A stretch of 64,000 nucleotides of DNA from Leclercia adecarboxylata (GCF_023639785.1 NZ_CP098325.1:3100001-3164000), one strand, 5' to 3'; counted from the first letter of the stretch, positions 1-9,282 are shown. A program made the numbers and translations. The notes: a model not told the origin generated them from the sequence alone.

Positions 1-669
1 AAGCAGAATATCTGGGTTCACGTCGATGCGGCATGGGGCGGCGCGCTGCTGATGTCCGAGAAGTATCGCGATTACCTCGACGGTATCGAGCTGGTGGATT
101 CCGTAACGCTGGACTTCCACAAGCAGTTCTTCCAGACCATTAGCTGTGGCGCGTTCCTGCTGAAAGAAGCGCGTCACTATGAGCTGATGCGTTATCAGGC
201 GGCGTACCTGAACTCTGAGTTTGATGAAGAGGCGGGCGTGCCAAACCTGGTATCCAAATCCCTGCAGACCACCCGTCGTTTTGACGCGCTGAAGCTGTGG
301 ATGAGTCTGGAAGCGCTGGGCGAGAAGAAATACGCTGAGATTATCGATCACGGTGTCACCATGGCGCAGCAGGTTGCCGCGTACGTGACTGAACAGCCGC
401 TGCTGGAGCTGGTCATGCCGCCACAGCTGGCGAGCGTTCTTTTCCGCTTCCGTCCTGAGCATCAGCTGGATGACGCAGCCATCGCGCTGCTCAACCAGAA
501 GATTGGCGATGCCCTGCTGGAATCCGGTCGCGCTAACGTCGGTGTCACCGAGCATAACGGTATCACTTGCCTGAAGCTGACCCTGCTGAACCCAATCGTA
601 ACGCTGGAAGATGTTAAAGTTCTGCTGTCACTGGTAGAACGTACGGCGCACGAACTGCTGGCGAAGTAA
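1..669 (+). CDS. ddc: L-2,4-diaminobutyrate decarboxylase, C-terminal part
   Basis: This is the 3' part of a group II PLP-dependent decarboxylase; the 5' end lies outside the window and the frame is open from base 1. The first residues contain HVDAAWGG, which carries the PLP-contacting Asp. Further on, TLDFHKQFFQT supplies the Schiff-base Lys. The downstream stretch (ISCGAFLLK, GVPNLVSKSLQTTRRFDALKLW) reads like known diaminobutyrate decarboxylases rather than glutamate decarboxylases. The enzyme makes 1,3-diaminopropane from L-2,4-diaminobutyrate in the cytosol, usually together with the aminotransferase Dat, which would lie upstream. The family is certain; the substrate is inferred from resemblance. 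Confidence 0.85.
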   Translation, partial: KQNIWVHVDAAWGGALLMSEKYRDYLDGIELVDSVTLDFHKQFFQTISCGAFLLKEARHYELMRYQAAYLNSEFDEEAGVPNLVSKSLQTTRRFDALKLWMSLEALGEKKYAEIIDHGVTMAQQVAAYVTEQPLLELVMPPQLASVLFRFRPEHQLDDAAIALLNQKIGDALLESGRANVGVTEHNGITCLKLTLLNPIVTLEDVKVLLSLVERTAHELLAK

Positions 670-677
670 AAGGTTTA

Positions 678-704
678 ACCCGGCGGCGCTCGCTGCCGGG
701 TCTT
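678..704 (+). terminator. hairpin after ddc
   Basis: A GC-rich stem (ACCCGGC...GCCGGGT) starts 9 bases after the ddc stop and is followed by only a short, interrupted T run. It lies between convergent ddc and etk and could end either transcript. It may equally be a REP-like palindrome. Confidence 0.45.
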
Positions 705-717
705 CACTCCCCTCACA

Positions 718-2919
718 TTATTCCGCTTTATTCTTCCCCTGTTTGCGCTTAGAGGTGGAGTAGCCATACGCATCATAACCGGAAGCATAATAGCTGGCCG
801 CGGATTTCACGACGTCATTCAGTATCGCGCCTTTAATGTTGACTCCCATCTGCTGTAAACGGCGCTGGCACACCGCCATCTCCCGGACGCTGGTCACGTT
901 AAAGCGAGCCACCAGCAGGGTGGTAGCCGCAATCCGGCCGATCAGCGCGGCATCCGTGACTGCCAGAACCGGCGGCGTATCGACAATCACGATATCGTAC
1001 TGGGTGCTGGCCCAGTGCATAAAGGCCTGGAAACGCTCGTGCATCAACAATTCAGAAGGGTTCGGCGGATATTTACCGCAGGTCACTACATCAAATTGCC
1101 CGCTGGTGTAGGTCTGGATCGCTTCATGGAAGGCGACTTTACCTGACAACACATCTGATAAACCGGCGTCATTGCGCAGGTTAAAAATATTGTGCACATA
1201 GCCTTTGCGCATGTCGGCATCGATAAACAGTACCCGCTGCTGAACCTGCGTGACCAGTGCCGCCAGTGTGGTGCTGACCAGCGTTTTACCGCAGTCCTGG
1301 CTCGGACCAGTGAACATCAAAATATTATTTTCGGCATCCATCATGGCGAAGTGCAGGCTGGTTCGTAACCCGCGCACCGCTTCGACAAAGTTATCCAGCG
1401 GCCGGTCTATCGGCAAGAAGGGCACATCGACAATTTTGTGTCGCTTGCAATAGTGAAAGAAATAGCGGTTACCGATACGGGTTTTACTGTGCAGCCAGGC
1501 AGAATGCGGCAAGGTGGCATAGACGCTAACCCCCTCCTCTTCGAGCTGTTCCGGGGCGTTAATGCCGCGTCGCAGCGCCGTTTTTGCCAGCACGCCGCCA
1601 GACGCAATAAACATCCCGAACAGGGTCATAGCGACCACAATCATCGCTTTACGCGGCTTAACTGGCGCAGGTTGTGTCATCGCCGGGTCGATAATGCGCA
1701 CATTGCCAATCGCGCTGGAACGAGAGATGTTCAGCTCCTGCTGGCGGGTAAGCAGCTGGAGGTAAACCGCCCGGCCTGAATCCACATCGCGGCTGAGGCG
1801 CAGGATCTGCTGTTGCGTTGATGGCATCGCCCCTACACGCTTGTTCAGCCGCTCCCGTTCGGCTTCTAAGGTCTCACGTTTTTCCCGCAGCGCCCGATAG
1901 GTCGGGTGGTCTTTTTTAAAGTGCTGAGAGACCTCGGCCTCGCGGAAGGTAAGCTCATTGAGCTGATTATCAACGTTAACAATCTGCTCAAGCACTGTCT
2001 TGGCTTCCAGCGTTAAGTCTACCGAGTCGCGCTGCTTACGATAGCTGTTGAGGCGCTCTTCAGCCTGGTCCAGCTCGCCCCGGACCTGCGGCATCTGGCG
2101 CTGCAGGAAGATCAGGCTCTGCGAGTCCTGCGCTGCCTGACGGGCAATGTTCTGCTGCAGATAGCTCTGGGTAATGTGGTTTAACACCCTGGCGATTTGC
2201 ACGGGATCCTGGCCACTCAGGCTCAGGGAAAGAATCCCCGTATCTTTGCCCTGTTCCACCACGCTAAACTGGCGGTTCAGGGCATTGATCGCCTCAAGTT
2301 GCGTACGTTGCCGCACCCTGAATTGCGTGCCTGGCCGGGCAGAGAGTTCACGTACGACAATCTCCACCCCGGCGTGTTTCAGCTGCACACCAACGGTGCC
2401 GCGCACGCTAACCCCCTCTCCTTCCAGCAAATAGTGTCCCTTATCTTCTGCTGTCAGTATCAGCTCAGCGCTTTTCCCCGGGGTGCGAGGAAGCGTAAGA
2501 TTATCGAGAGTCAGGGTGGCGGCAGGCTGCCCGGTTAACTTCGCCCATCCCGCGCCGATTAACGGCAGGCGAACCTGGGTGATGTCATCGCGCAAGCGCA
2601 GCGCCTCGACGGTTTCACCGAGGATCATCCGCGATTTCAGCAACTGAGTTTCCGCAACGGCGCTCGATGAACGCTCCGGCGTCAGCTGGTTTAGCGTTTT
2701 GAGAATACTGTTCTGCTGTTTATCTTCTATTTGCACCAACGCATCCGCGAGATAAACCGGTGAGGCGAACAACGCATATAAGATTCCGCAGAGCGTAAAA
2801 AATAGCGTGATCGAAATAATGCAGATGCGATGATCGATTAACTCGCCCAGAAGACGCGCCAGATCCAGCTCATGATTATCAGCAGTGTAACTCTGCGTAT
2901 TTACGATTTTCGACGACAT
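718..2919 (-). CDS. etk: tyrosine autokinase of polysaccharide export (Etk/Wzc family)
   Basis: This 733-aa inner-membrane BY-kinase controls polysaccharide polymerisation and export. It has an N-terminal Wzz-type chain-length domain between two membrane segments (about residues 30-55 and 425-445), a periplasmic coiled-coil, and a cytoplasmic kinase domain. Visible kinase motifs are Walker A GPSQDCGKT, Walker A' LFIDADMRKG and Walker B IVIVDTPP. The C-terminal tyrosine cluster has Tyr at 710, 711, 715, 718 and 720. Segments such as NIARQAAQDSQSL and LEAKTVLEQIVNVDNQLNELTFREAE match Etk of the group-4 capsule locus better than colanic-acid Wzc. It is the last gene of gfcE-etp-etk, and its start overlaps the end of etp by 19 bp. 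Confidence 0.9.
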   Translation of the reverse strand: MSSKIVNTQSYTADNHELDLARLLGELIDHRICIISITLFFTLCGILYALFASPVYLADALVQIEDKQQNSILKTLNQLTPERSSSAVAETQLLKSRMILGETVEALRLRDDITQVRLPLIGAGWAKLTGQPAATLTLDNLTLPRTPGKSAELILTAEDKGHYLLEGEGVSVRGTVGVQLKHAGVEIVVRELSARPGTQFRVRQRTQLEAINALNRQFSVVEQGKDTGILSLSLSGQDPVQIARVLNHITQSYLQQNIARQAAQDSQSLIFLQRQMPQVRGELDQAEERLNSYRKQRDSVDLTLEAKTVLEQIVNVDNQLNELTFREAEVSQHFKKDHPTYRALREKRETLEAERERLNKRVGAMPSTQQQILRLSRDVDSGRAVYLQLLTRQQELNISRSSAIGNVRIIDPAMTQPAPVKPRKAMIVVAMTLFGMFIASGGVLAKTALRRGINAPEQLEEEGVSVYATLPHSAWLHSKTRIGNRYFFHYCKRHKIVDVPFLPIDRPLDNFVEAVRGLRTSLHFAMMDAENNILMFTGPSQDCGKTLVSTTLAALVTQVQQRVLFIDADMRKGYVHNIFNLRNDAGLSDVLSGKVAFHEAIQTYTSGQFDVVTCGKYPPNPSELLMHERFQAFMHWASTQYDIVIVDTPPVLAVTDAALIGRIAATTLLVARFNVTSVREMAVCQRRLQQMGVNIKGAILNDVVKSAASYYASGYDAYGYSTSKRKQGKNKAE

Positions 2920-3365
2920 GTATGTAATCCCTTAACGTTAAGTCGGTTAGTCCATTCCTGACTTGCTTCGCCAAGCAGGCGAAAAACATATTCAAAAGCT
3001 TCCATGCTTTTTCCATAGGGATCAGGGATTTCCTGCGCGCTGAGCCACTTCCCAAACAGCAAGGCTTTACCGCGCACCTCCGGCGCAATGAGTGAGATCT
3101 GGTTTATCTGCCCCAACTCCATCGCGAGGATCAGGTCGTGTTGCCGCATCAGTGTTGCCGTCAGTGGGCGGGCGACGTGATCCGCCAGCGACAGGCCATA
3201 CATGGCGGCGATTTTTTGCGCCTGGCTATCTGCCGGATGTCCGGCCAGCGCGCAGATCCCCGCCGAGGCAATCGTGAAAGTGGGTAACTTTTGTTGCAGA
3301 AGCCGCTCGCCAATCGGCGAGCGACAAATGTTCCCTGTGCAGACCACCAGAATTGACTGGATCAT
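2901..3365 (-). CDS. etp: low-molecular-weight protein-tyrosine phosphatase (Etp/Wzb family)
   Basis: This 154-aa cytosolic phosphatase dephosphorylates the partner kinase Etk. The P-loop CTGNICRS has the nucleophile Cys9 and Arg15, and the general-acid Asp115 lies in IPDPYGKS. The start codon overlaps the gfcE stop by one base (TAATG), implying translational coupling. The C-terminus is a few residues longer than the usual 148 aa and runs into the start of etk. Etp and Wzb are close paralogues; Etp is preferred because both neighbours are Etk- and GfcE-like. Confidence 0.9.
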   Translation of the reverse strand: MIQSILVVCTGNICRSPIGERLLQQKLPTFTIASAGICALAGHPADSQAQKIAAMYGLSLADHVARPLTATLMRQHDLILAMELGQINQISLIAPEVRGKALLFGKWLSAQEIPDPYGKSMEAFEYVFRLLGEASQEWTNRLNVKGLHTCRRKS

Positions 3366-4504
3366 TATTCAGGCCATGACTTAATGAAGCGAACGGTTTC
3401 GGTCAGGTCATGCACACCGCTGATGGTAGGAACCAGTTGCGTCAGAACCCGGTTCCAGCGAGATACCGGCGCTGTAGTGACATAGACGATATCGTAGGGC
3501 TGAAGCTGGAATTCCGTGCTCAGCACCATGGCCGATGCATCGCGGGCATTCAGTTGGAAAATATGCGCAATTTTGCCGTCACGGTTTTTGCCCGCAGTGG
3601 AGCGGATCACGAAAATACCGCGTGCGTCAGCCATCGCCTGGTTCAGGCCACCGGCGTTTGCCAGGGCTTCTGCCAGCGTCATGCCGCTGCGATCCATTTT
3701 CAGGGTGCTCTGATTCACCACCTCGCCCATTACGAAGACTTTCAGGGCGTCGTTACGGGGGATAAAGAGAATATCGCCGGGCCACAGCAGCTTGTTTTGC
3801 GTCAGATCGCCATGCTGCATCAGGGCATACAGCGAAATGCGCGTATCTTTGCCTTCGTGGGTGAGGACCACGTTTCGCCAGTCTGCATCTTTCGACAGGC
3901 CGCCTGCCGCATTGATTGCATCCATAATGGTCAGGGGAATATTCGTGATCGGCTGCTGCCCGGACTTCTCCACTTCGCCGGTGACGTAGGCTTTTTGCGA
4001 CCGAAACGCCGCGATGCTAACGTCGACCTGTGGGCTTTCGATCACCCTGTCCAGCCGGGCCGTGATCTCTTCGCGCACCTGGGAGAGCGTTTTTCCGGCC
4101 ACGTAAAGCTTGCCGACATAGGGATAAAAGAGCGTTCCGTCCGCACCGACCCAGTTGCCGGTGTCGCTGGCGCTGCGATACTGTCCGGCAGGCGTGGTAA
4201 GCTCAGGGTGGTCCCAGACGGTGATCATCAGGACATCTCCTGGGCCAATCCGGTATTCCCAGCGTTTTAACTGTTCATCCAGATTCGGATTTGCCTGAGA
4301 TTTCACCTGATTTACGCGAAGCTTTTCAATGACTGAAGGCGTTAATGGCCAGACATCCACTTTCTTATCCAAATCAAGCGGATTGTCGCTGACCGCAACG
4401 GTATTTTTCCCTGACGTAATGATATGTTGGCCAGGCGTAATGGTGCAGCCTGTTAACAATAGTGCGCAAATAAAACTTATGCTGGTGCGGAGTGGTATTG
4501 TCAT
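3365..4504 (-). CDS. gfcE: polysaccharide export outer-membrane lipoprotein (GfcE/Wza family)
   Basis: This 379-aa lipoprotein forms the octameric outer-membrane channel for capsule or exopolysaccharide. A signal peptide ends in the lipobox LLTGC, with Cys20 as the lipidated residue. The poly-export domain follows ([20 protein letters not shown]), then two SLBB domains. The C-terminus (VRFIKSWPE) gives the amphipathic helix that spans the outer membrane. Length and sequence fit GfcE of the group-4 capsule operon closely. The gfcA-D genes that accompany gfcE-etp-etk in E. coli are not present upstream. The ribosome-binding site at this start is weak, but the signal peptide begins here. Confidence 0.9.
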   Translation of the reverse strand: MTIPLRTSISFICALLLTGCTITPGQHIITSGKNTVAVSDNPLDLDKKVDVWPLTPSVIEKLRVNQVKSQANPNLDEQLKRWEYRIGPGDVLMITVWDHPELTTPAGQYRSASDTGNWVGADGTLFYPYVGKLYVAGKTLSQVREEITARLDRVIESPQVDVSIAAFRSQKAYVTGEVEKSGQQPITNIPLTIMDAINAAGGLSKDADWRNVVLTHEGKDTRISLYALMQHGDLTQNKLLWPGDILFIPRNDALKVFVMGEVVNQSTLKMDRSGMTLAEALANAGGLNQAMADARGIFVIRSTAGKNRDGKIAHIFQLNARDASAMVLSTEFQLQPYDIVYVTTAPVSRWNRVLTQLVPTISGVHDLTETVRFIKSWPE

Positions 4505-5002
4505 TAATAAAAGATACTCTATTATATTCCGTTAATAGCCCATCAACATCCCTGTAGCTCTCATTAAAACGCCACATCACTATACTTAATAATATTAATT
4601 TAAATCAGAGAGTTACACGAAATAATCCGATAAAACGAAAAAGCATAAACTGTACTTAAAATTGTCTTGCGAAATTTTTAAAAGAGAAAAAAGGTGCAGA
4701 ACAAATTAATTAAATGGCATCATAAACACTTCATAAAAAAAATAACATAGTACATTGATAGCTATTAAGCCTGCGGGCGCCATTTAGGATTTTATAAAAA
4801 GAATAATAAATAATATAAATTTAGATTAGAAAAAAATTCGCCATATAAATGATTAGATCTGTTCCCACTGTCGCAGGAATGTGGTGATTTGTTACATTTT
4901 TTGCCAGCTTAGCCAACCGGCAAAACATAAAATAGACTATCTGTTGCTCAAGCCACGAAACGGCAAATCATGAGTGATGGCCACGGTAAATCTGGAGAAA
5001 AA
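4505..5002. other. AT-rich intergenic region between gfcE and rcnB
   Basis: About 500 bp with no credible gene on either strand and base composition far more AT-rich than the surroundings. It must hold the leftward promoter and leader of gfcE-etp-etk and the rightward promoter of the rcnB-like gene. AT-rich leaders of capsule loci are commonly H-NS targets (established knowledge); that this one is so is inference. One conserved-looking element is listed separately at 4748-4787. Confidence 0.6.
4748..4787 (+). promoter_or_regulatory. JUMPstart-like element (degenerate)
   Basis: The stretch containing TAGCTATTAAGCC and GCGGGCG resembles the 39-bp JUMPstart sequence found upstream of enterobacterial surface-polysaccharide operons. 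By hand, 18 of the first 24 positions agree with the consensus I remember. The ops half that recruits RfaH is poorly kept. It reads rightward, away from gfcE, so it cannot act in the usual way on that operon. It may be a relic of an earlier arrangement, or chance. Confidence 0.4.
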
Positions 5003-5335
5003 ATGACTAAAGGTAAAATTCTACTTCTGGGCGTATTGATGTCACTGGCGAGCGCAGCCTTTGCTGCACCACAAGCCGCAGCGGCGCCCTCTGGCATCCA
5101 GGCCTATGAGGAACAGGAGTTTGTAGCCGATTTTACGAAATACAAGATTGGTGATTTCGCCCCGGCGCAGTACCTGACACCTGAGTACACCATCAAGCAA
5201 TACAACCTGCGTAACCTTCCTGCGCCGGATGCAGGCCAGCACTGGACCTACATGGGCGAGAACTACGTGCTGGTGGGCGATACCGACGGTAAGATCTACA
5301 AAGCCTATAACGGCGATATTTTCTATCACCGTTAA
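5003..5335 (+). CDS. rcnB: RcnB-family periplasmic protein (nickel/cobalt homeostasis)
   Basis: This 110-aa secreted protein has a signal peptide (cleavage after SAAFA is likely) and the C-terminal signature NLPAPDAGQHWTYMGENYVLV...GKIYKAYNGDIFYHR, which matches E. coli RcnB closely. RcnB modulates nickel and cobalt efflux by RcnA in the periplasm. No rcnA or rcnR is next to it, so it may be an orphan paralogue with another role. The start was chosen at 5003 because TGGAGA sits just upstream and the signal peptide begins there; an upstream in-frame ATG at 4970 would add 11 polar residues. Confidence 0.8.
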   Translation: MTKGKILLLGVLMSLASAAFAAPQAAAAPSGIQAYEEQEFVADFTKYKIGDFAPAQYLTPEYTIKQYNLRNLPAPDAGQHWTYMGENYVLVGDTDGKIYKAYNGDIFYHR

Positions 5336-5346
5336 CCCTTGTTGTA

Positions 5347-5450
5347 GCCGGGTGGCGAGGTAAAAGCAAAACGGTCACCTGAGGTGACCGTTTTTTATGT
5401 TTACACCCTCTCCCGTGGGAGAGGGTTGGGGTGAGGGCATCAGACCGCAC
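5347..5450. repeat. composite intergenic repeat, copy A (terminator plus GAGAGGG palindrome)
   Basis: A 104-bp block downstream of rcnB begins GCCGGGTGGC, contains an intrinsic terminator, then CCCTCTCCC-GTG-GGAGAGGG and TTGGGGTGAGGG, and ends near CAGACCGCAC. The same order of parts recurs at 62389-62493 after efpL, and the second half recurs in reverse at 44624-44670. The copies are close but not identical. Confidence 0.8.
5368..5397. terminator. intrinsic terminator after rcnB
   Basis: A perfect stem, ACGGTCACCT paired with AGGTGACCGT around a single G, has A-rich flank on the left and a TTTTTT run on the right. It would work in both directions between convergent rcnB and mrp. Confidence 0.9.
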
Positions 5451-5463
5451 CCGCGCAAAAGCG

Positions 5464-6573
5464 TTACACCGCGCGAAACGCGATATCGCCCGGAATCACT
5501 TCACCCTGCCAGTAAAGCTGTGCTGCGACGCGATTCGCCAGCTGGCGATACATCTGTGCAAACTCACTTTCAGGACGGTTGACCACGGTCGGCTTACCGC
5601 TATCCAGATCTTCACGCAGCGTGATGTGCAGCGGCATCTGACCCAGCAGCTGGGTGTGATACTGCGCGGCCAGTTTTTCTGCCCCGCCGGTACCGAAGAT
5701 AGCCTCATGATGGCCGCAGTTGCTGCAGATATGCATGCTCATGTTTTCAACGATACCCAGCACCGGCACCTCGACCTTCTCGAACATCACGATGCCTTTT
5801 TTGGCGTCGATTAGCGCGATATCCTGCGGCGTGGTTACCACTACTGCTCCGGTAACCGGAATGTTCTGCGCCAGCGTCAGCTGAATGTCACCGGTGCCCG
5901 GCGGCATATCCAGTACCAGATAATCGAGATCCGGCCACATTGTTTCCTGCAGCATCTGCATCAGCGCTTTGCTGGCCATTGGCCCGCGCCACACCATGGC
6001 GTTATCGTCGGTGACCAGATAGCCAATCGAGTTGGTCGCCAGCCCGTACGCCATAATCGGCGCCATATGGGTGCCATCCGGCGAGGTTGGGCGCTGATTT
6101 TCCGCGCCCAGCATATTGGGAATTGACGGGCCATAGATATCGGCATCGAGAATACCGACTTTCGCCCCTTCGGCGGCCAGCGCCAGCGCCAGGTTCACGG
6201 CGGTAGAGGACTTCCCTACCCCGCCCTTGCCGGAGCTGATCGCGATAATATTTTTCACGCCATTGATACCAGGATGGTTCTTCACCCGTTTCAGCGTGGC
6301 GATGGTATGGGTCAATTTCCAGTCAATGGCCTTCGCCCCGGTGATACGCAGTAACTCGGCGCTGGTTTGCTCTTTCAACGTCTCGAACGCATGGTTCCAG
6401 ACGAAGGGCATATGCAGTTCGACATGCAGAGTGTCATCCAGCCACGCCACGTGATGTAACGCTTTCAGCGTGGTGAGATTGTGCTTCAGGGTGGGGTGCT
6501 GAAAATTAGCCAGCGTCCCGGCGACCATTGCGCGCAAGGCTTCCGGGGATTTGGCCTGGGATTGAGAACTCAT
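5464..6573 (-). CDS. mrp: iron-sulfur cluster carrier / P-loop ATPase Mrp (ApbC)
   Basis: This 369-aa cytosolic protein binds and transfers Fe-S clusters. An N-terminal DUF59/MIP18-like domain (about residues 1-90) precedes the ATPase domain. The deviant Walker A is [18 protein letters not shown], and the C-terminal CSNC motif ([10 protein letters not shown]) binds the bridging cluster. Length equals that of E. coli Mrp. It is divergent from metG with 136 bp between the two starts, as in E. coli. Confidence 0.97.
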   Translation of the reverse strand: MSSQSQAKSPEALRAMVAGTLANFQHPTLKHNLTTLKALHHVAWLDDTLHVELHMPFVWNHAFETLKEQTSAELLRITGAKAIDWKLTHTIATLKRVKNHPGINGVKNIIAISSGKGGVGKSSTAVNLALALAAEGAKVGILDADIYGPSIPNMLGAENQRPTSPDGTHMAPIMAYGLATNSIGYLVTDDNAMVWRGPMASKALMQMLQETMWPDLDYLVLDMPPGTGDIQLTLAQNIPVTGAVVVTTPQDIALIDAKKGIVMFEKVEVPVLGIVENMSMHICSNCGHHEAIFGTGGAEKLAAQYHTQLLGQMPLHITLREDLDSGKPTVVNRPESEFAQMYRQLANRVAAQLYWQGEVIPGDIAFRAV

Positions 6574-6709
6574 CCCGACTCCTTTTGTTTTTGTGGATAA
6601 GACCTTTGTTGAACAAGTTTACCTGAAAGGCCATGGTTTGTGCTTACTTAATAATGCCCCTTTTGGTACTATCAAAACCCTTTTCACTACCAAAGAAGTA
6701 ATGCTTACT

Positions 6710-8743
6710 ATGACTCAAGTCGCGAAAAAAATTCTGGTGACGTGCGCTCTGCCGTACGCTAACGGCTCAATCCACCTCGGCCACATGCTGGAGCATATCC
6801 AGGCTGATGTCTGGGTCCGTTACCAGCGAATGCGCGGCCATCAGGTAAACTTCATCTGTGCAGACGACGCACACGGCACGCCAATCATGCTGAAAGCACA
6901 GCAGTTGGGCGTTTCCCCTGAGCAGATGATTGCTGAAATGAGTCAGGAGCATCAGACAGATTTTGCTGGCTTCGACATCAGCTATGACAACTATCACTCC
7001 ACGCACAGCGACGAAAACCGTGAGCTGTCGGAGCTGATTTACACCCGTCTGAAAGAGAACGGTTTTATTAAAAACCGCACCATCTCTCAGCTCTACGATC
7101 CGGAAAAAGGCATGTTCCTGCCGGACCGTTTCGTCAAAGGCACCTGCCCGAAATGTAAGTCTGTGGATCAGTATGGCGACAACTGCGAAGTCTGCGGCGC
7201 AACCTACAGCCCGACCGAGCTGATTGAGCCGAAATCCGTGGTATCCGGCGCGACGCCTGTGATGCGTGACTCCGAACACTTCTTCTTCGACCTGCCGTCA
7301 TTCAGCGAAATGCTGCAGGCGTGGACCCGCAGCGGCGCGCTGCAGGAGCAGGTAGCGAATAAGATGCAGGAGTGGTTTGAATCCGGCCTGCAGCAGTGGG
7401 ATATCTCCCGCGATGCGCCGTACTTCGGCTTTGAAATCCCGAACGCCCCGGGCAAATACTTCTACGTCTGGCTGGATGCGCCAATCGGTTATATGGGCTC
7501 GTTCAAGAACCTGTGCGACAAGCGCGGCGACACCACCAGCTTCGACGAATACTGGAAAAAAGATTCCGACGCCGAGCTGTATCACTTTATCGGTAAAGAC
7601 ATCGTCTACTTCCACAGCCTGTTCTGGCCAGCGATGCTGGAGGGCAGCGGCTTCCGTAAGCCAACCAACCTGTTCGTCCACGGCTATGTGACGGTGAACG
7701 GCGCGAAGATGTCCAAATCCCGCGGCACCTTCATTAAGGCCAGCACCTGGCTGAACCATTTTGACGCCGACAGCCTGCGCTACTACTACGCGGCGAAGCT
7801 CTCTTCCCGTATCGACGATATCGACCTGAATCTTGAAGATTTCGTCCAGCGCGTGAATGCCGACATCGTCAACAAAGTGGTTAACCTGGCCTCCCGTAAC
7901 GCAGGCTTTATCGCCAAACGTTTCGACGGTGTGATGGCCGCGGAGCTGGCCGATCCTGAGCTGTACAAAACCTTCACCGACGCGGCGGCCGTGATTGGCG
8001 AAGCGTGGGAAAGCCGCGAATTCGGTAAAGCCGTACGCGAAATCATGGCGCTGGCCGATCTGGCTAACCGCTACGTCGACGAGCAGGCCCCCTGGGTTGT
8101 CGCCAAACAGGAAGGCCGCGATGCCGACCTGCAGGCGATATGCTCCATGGGTATCAACCTGTTCCGCGTGCTGATGTCTTATCTGAAGCCTGTTCTGCCG
8201 CAGCTGGCTGCGCGTACTGAAGCGTTCCTGAACACCGAACTGACCTGGGACAGCATTAACCAACCGCTGCTGGGTCATAAGCTGAACGCGTTTAAGGCGC
8301 TCTACAACCGTATCGAGATGAAGCAGGTTGAAGCCCTGGTTGAGGCCTCTAAAGAAGAGGTGAAAGCCGCTGCCGCACCGGTTACCGGCCCGCTGGCGGA
8401 CGATCCGATTCAGGAAACCATTACTTTTGACGATTTCGCTAAAGTCGATCTGCGCGTGGCCCTGATTGAAAACGCGGAATTTGTTGAAGGCTCCGACAAG
8501 CTGCTGCGTCTGACCCTCGATCTGGGCGGCGAGAAGCGTAACGTCTTCTCCGGCATTCGCTCCGCATACCCGGACCCGCAGGCGCTGATTGGTCGCCACA
8601 CGGTGATGGTCGCCAACCTCGCGCCGCGTAAAATGCGCTTCGGCATCTCGGAAGGGATGGTGATGGCCGCAGGTCCTGGCGGGAAAGATATCTTCCTGTT
8701 AAGCCCGGACAGCGGTGCGCTGCCTGGCCATCAGGTGAAATAA
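6710..8743 (+). CDS. metG: methionyl-tRNA synthetase
   Basis: This 677-aa enzyme charges tRNA-Met in the cytosol and acts as a homodimer. The HIGH-type motif is HLGH at residues 22-25 and the KMSKS loop is KMSKS at about 332-336. The zinc knuckle CPKC...CEVCG follows the connective peptide region, and a C-terminal OB-fold tRNA-binding dimerisation domain covers about residues 575-677. The start [16 protein letters not shown] is that of E. coli MetG; an in-frame ATG at 6593 would add 39 unconserved residues and is not favoured. Confidence 0.98.
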   Translation: MTQVAKKILVTCALPYANGSIHLGHMLEHIQADVWVRYQRMRGHQVNFICADDAHGTPIMLKAQQLGVSPEQMIAEMSQEHQTDFAGFDISYDNYHSTHSDENRELSELIYTRLKENGFIKNRTISQLYDPEKGMFLPDRFVKGTCPKCKSVDQYGDNCEVCGATYSPTELIEPKSVVSGATPVMRDSEHFFFDLPSFSEMLQAWTRSGALQEQVANKMQEWFESGLQQWDISRDAPYFGFEIPNAPGKYFYVWLDAPIGYMGSFKNLCDKRGDTTSFDEYWKKDSDAELYHFIGKDIVYFHSLFWPAMLEGSGFRKPTNLFVHGYVTVNGAKMSKSRGTFIKASTWLNHFDADSLRYYYAAKLSSRIDDIDLNLEDFVQRVNADIVNKVVNLASRNAGFIAKRFDGVMAAELADPELYKTFTDAAAVIGEAWESREFGKAVREIMALADLANRYVDEQAPWVVAKQEGRDADLQAICSMGINLFRVLMSYLKPVLPQLAARTEAFLNTELTWDSINQPLLGHKLNAFKALYNRIEMKQVEALVEASKEEVKAAAAPVTGPLADDPIQETITFDDFAKVDLRVALIENAEFVEGSDKLLRLTLDLGGEKRNVFSGIRSAYPDPQALIGRHTVMVANLAPRKMRFGISEGMVMAAGPGGKDIFLLSPDSGALPGHQVK

Positions 8744-8744
8744 C

Positions 8745-8778
8745 AAAAAAGCCGGAGATAATCTCCGGCTTTTTTTTG
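8745..8778 (+). terminator. intrinsic terminator after metG
   Basis: Stem GCCGGAGAT paired with ATCTCCGGC is followed by eight T and preceded by six A, starting two bases after the metG stop. Confidence 0.93.
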
Positions 8779-8810
8779 CCCTGCGGCGCTACGCTTGCAC
8801 GGGCCTACAA
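8778..8810. repeat. REP-like palindromic unit
   Basis: CTGCGGCGCTACGCTTGCACGG is a degenerate single REP unit of the same family as the BIMEs at 16701, 21690 and 35344. It lies between convergent metG and yehS. Confidence 0.6.
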
Positions 8811-8811
8811 A

Positions 8812-9282
8812 TCACGCCTTCGGATGATGCACCCGGTGGGTCAACCCGCGCAGGAAATTACGCAGGAACTGGTCCCCGCATTCGCGGTAATTTTTATGGT
8901 CCGGCGCGCGCATCATGGCGGTGATTTCCGGCATTGAGACGCGGTATTTCTGCTCCGTCATAATGGCCAGAATATCGTCGGTTTTCAGCGAAAAGGCGAT
9001 CCGCAGCTTTTTCAGCACCGTATTGTTGTTTACCCGACGCTCCAGCGCCAGCTCCGGCGCGGACTCATCTTTGCCACGCTTGTCATAAATCAGGCCGTTC
9101 AAAAAACCGGAAAGAATGATGTCCGGACAGCGAACGAAACCGTCCTCCTCCTCTTTGGTCATCCAGGTGTCGAACCCGGCCGAGGTGGATTCCATGTCGG
9201 CAAGCGCAAGAATGCGCACCATGTCGTTGTTATTAGCTTTCAGGGTGTAGCGCAGGCTACGAAGAATATCATTACTGAGCAT
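8812..9282 (-). CDS. yehS: YehS family protein (DUF1456)
   Basis: This 156-aa protein has two tandem DUF1456 repeats: LRSLRYTLKANNNDMVRIL near residue 10 and LKKLRIAFSLKTDDILAIM near residue 90. It matches E. coli YehS throughout, including RAPDHKNYRECGDQFLRNFLRG. Its function is not established. It lies downstream of btsSR on the same strand with a 46-bp gap and may share their transcript. Confidence 0.92.
   Translation of the reverse strand: MLSNDILRSLRYTLKANNNDMVRILALADMESTSAGFDTWMTKEEEDGFVRCPDIILSGFLNGLIYDKRGKDESAPELALERRVNNNTVLKKLRIAFSLKTDDILAIMTEQKYRVSMPEITAMMRAPDHKNYRECGDQFLRNFLRGLTHRVHHPKA

Noticed and set aside
6593..6709. 39-residue N-terminal extension of MetG
   Set aside because: An in-frame ATG exists, but the added residues resemble nothing in MetG proteins and the downstream start MTQVAKK is the conserved one.
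7298..8599. 433-codon open frame opposite metG
   Set aside because: Shadow frame; metG is complete and conserved across the same span.
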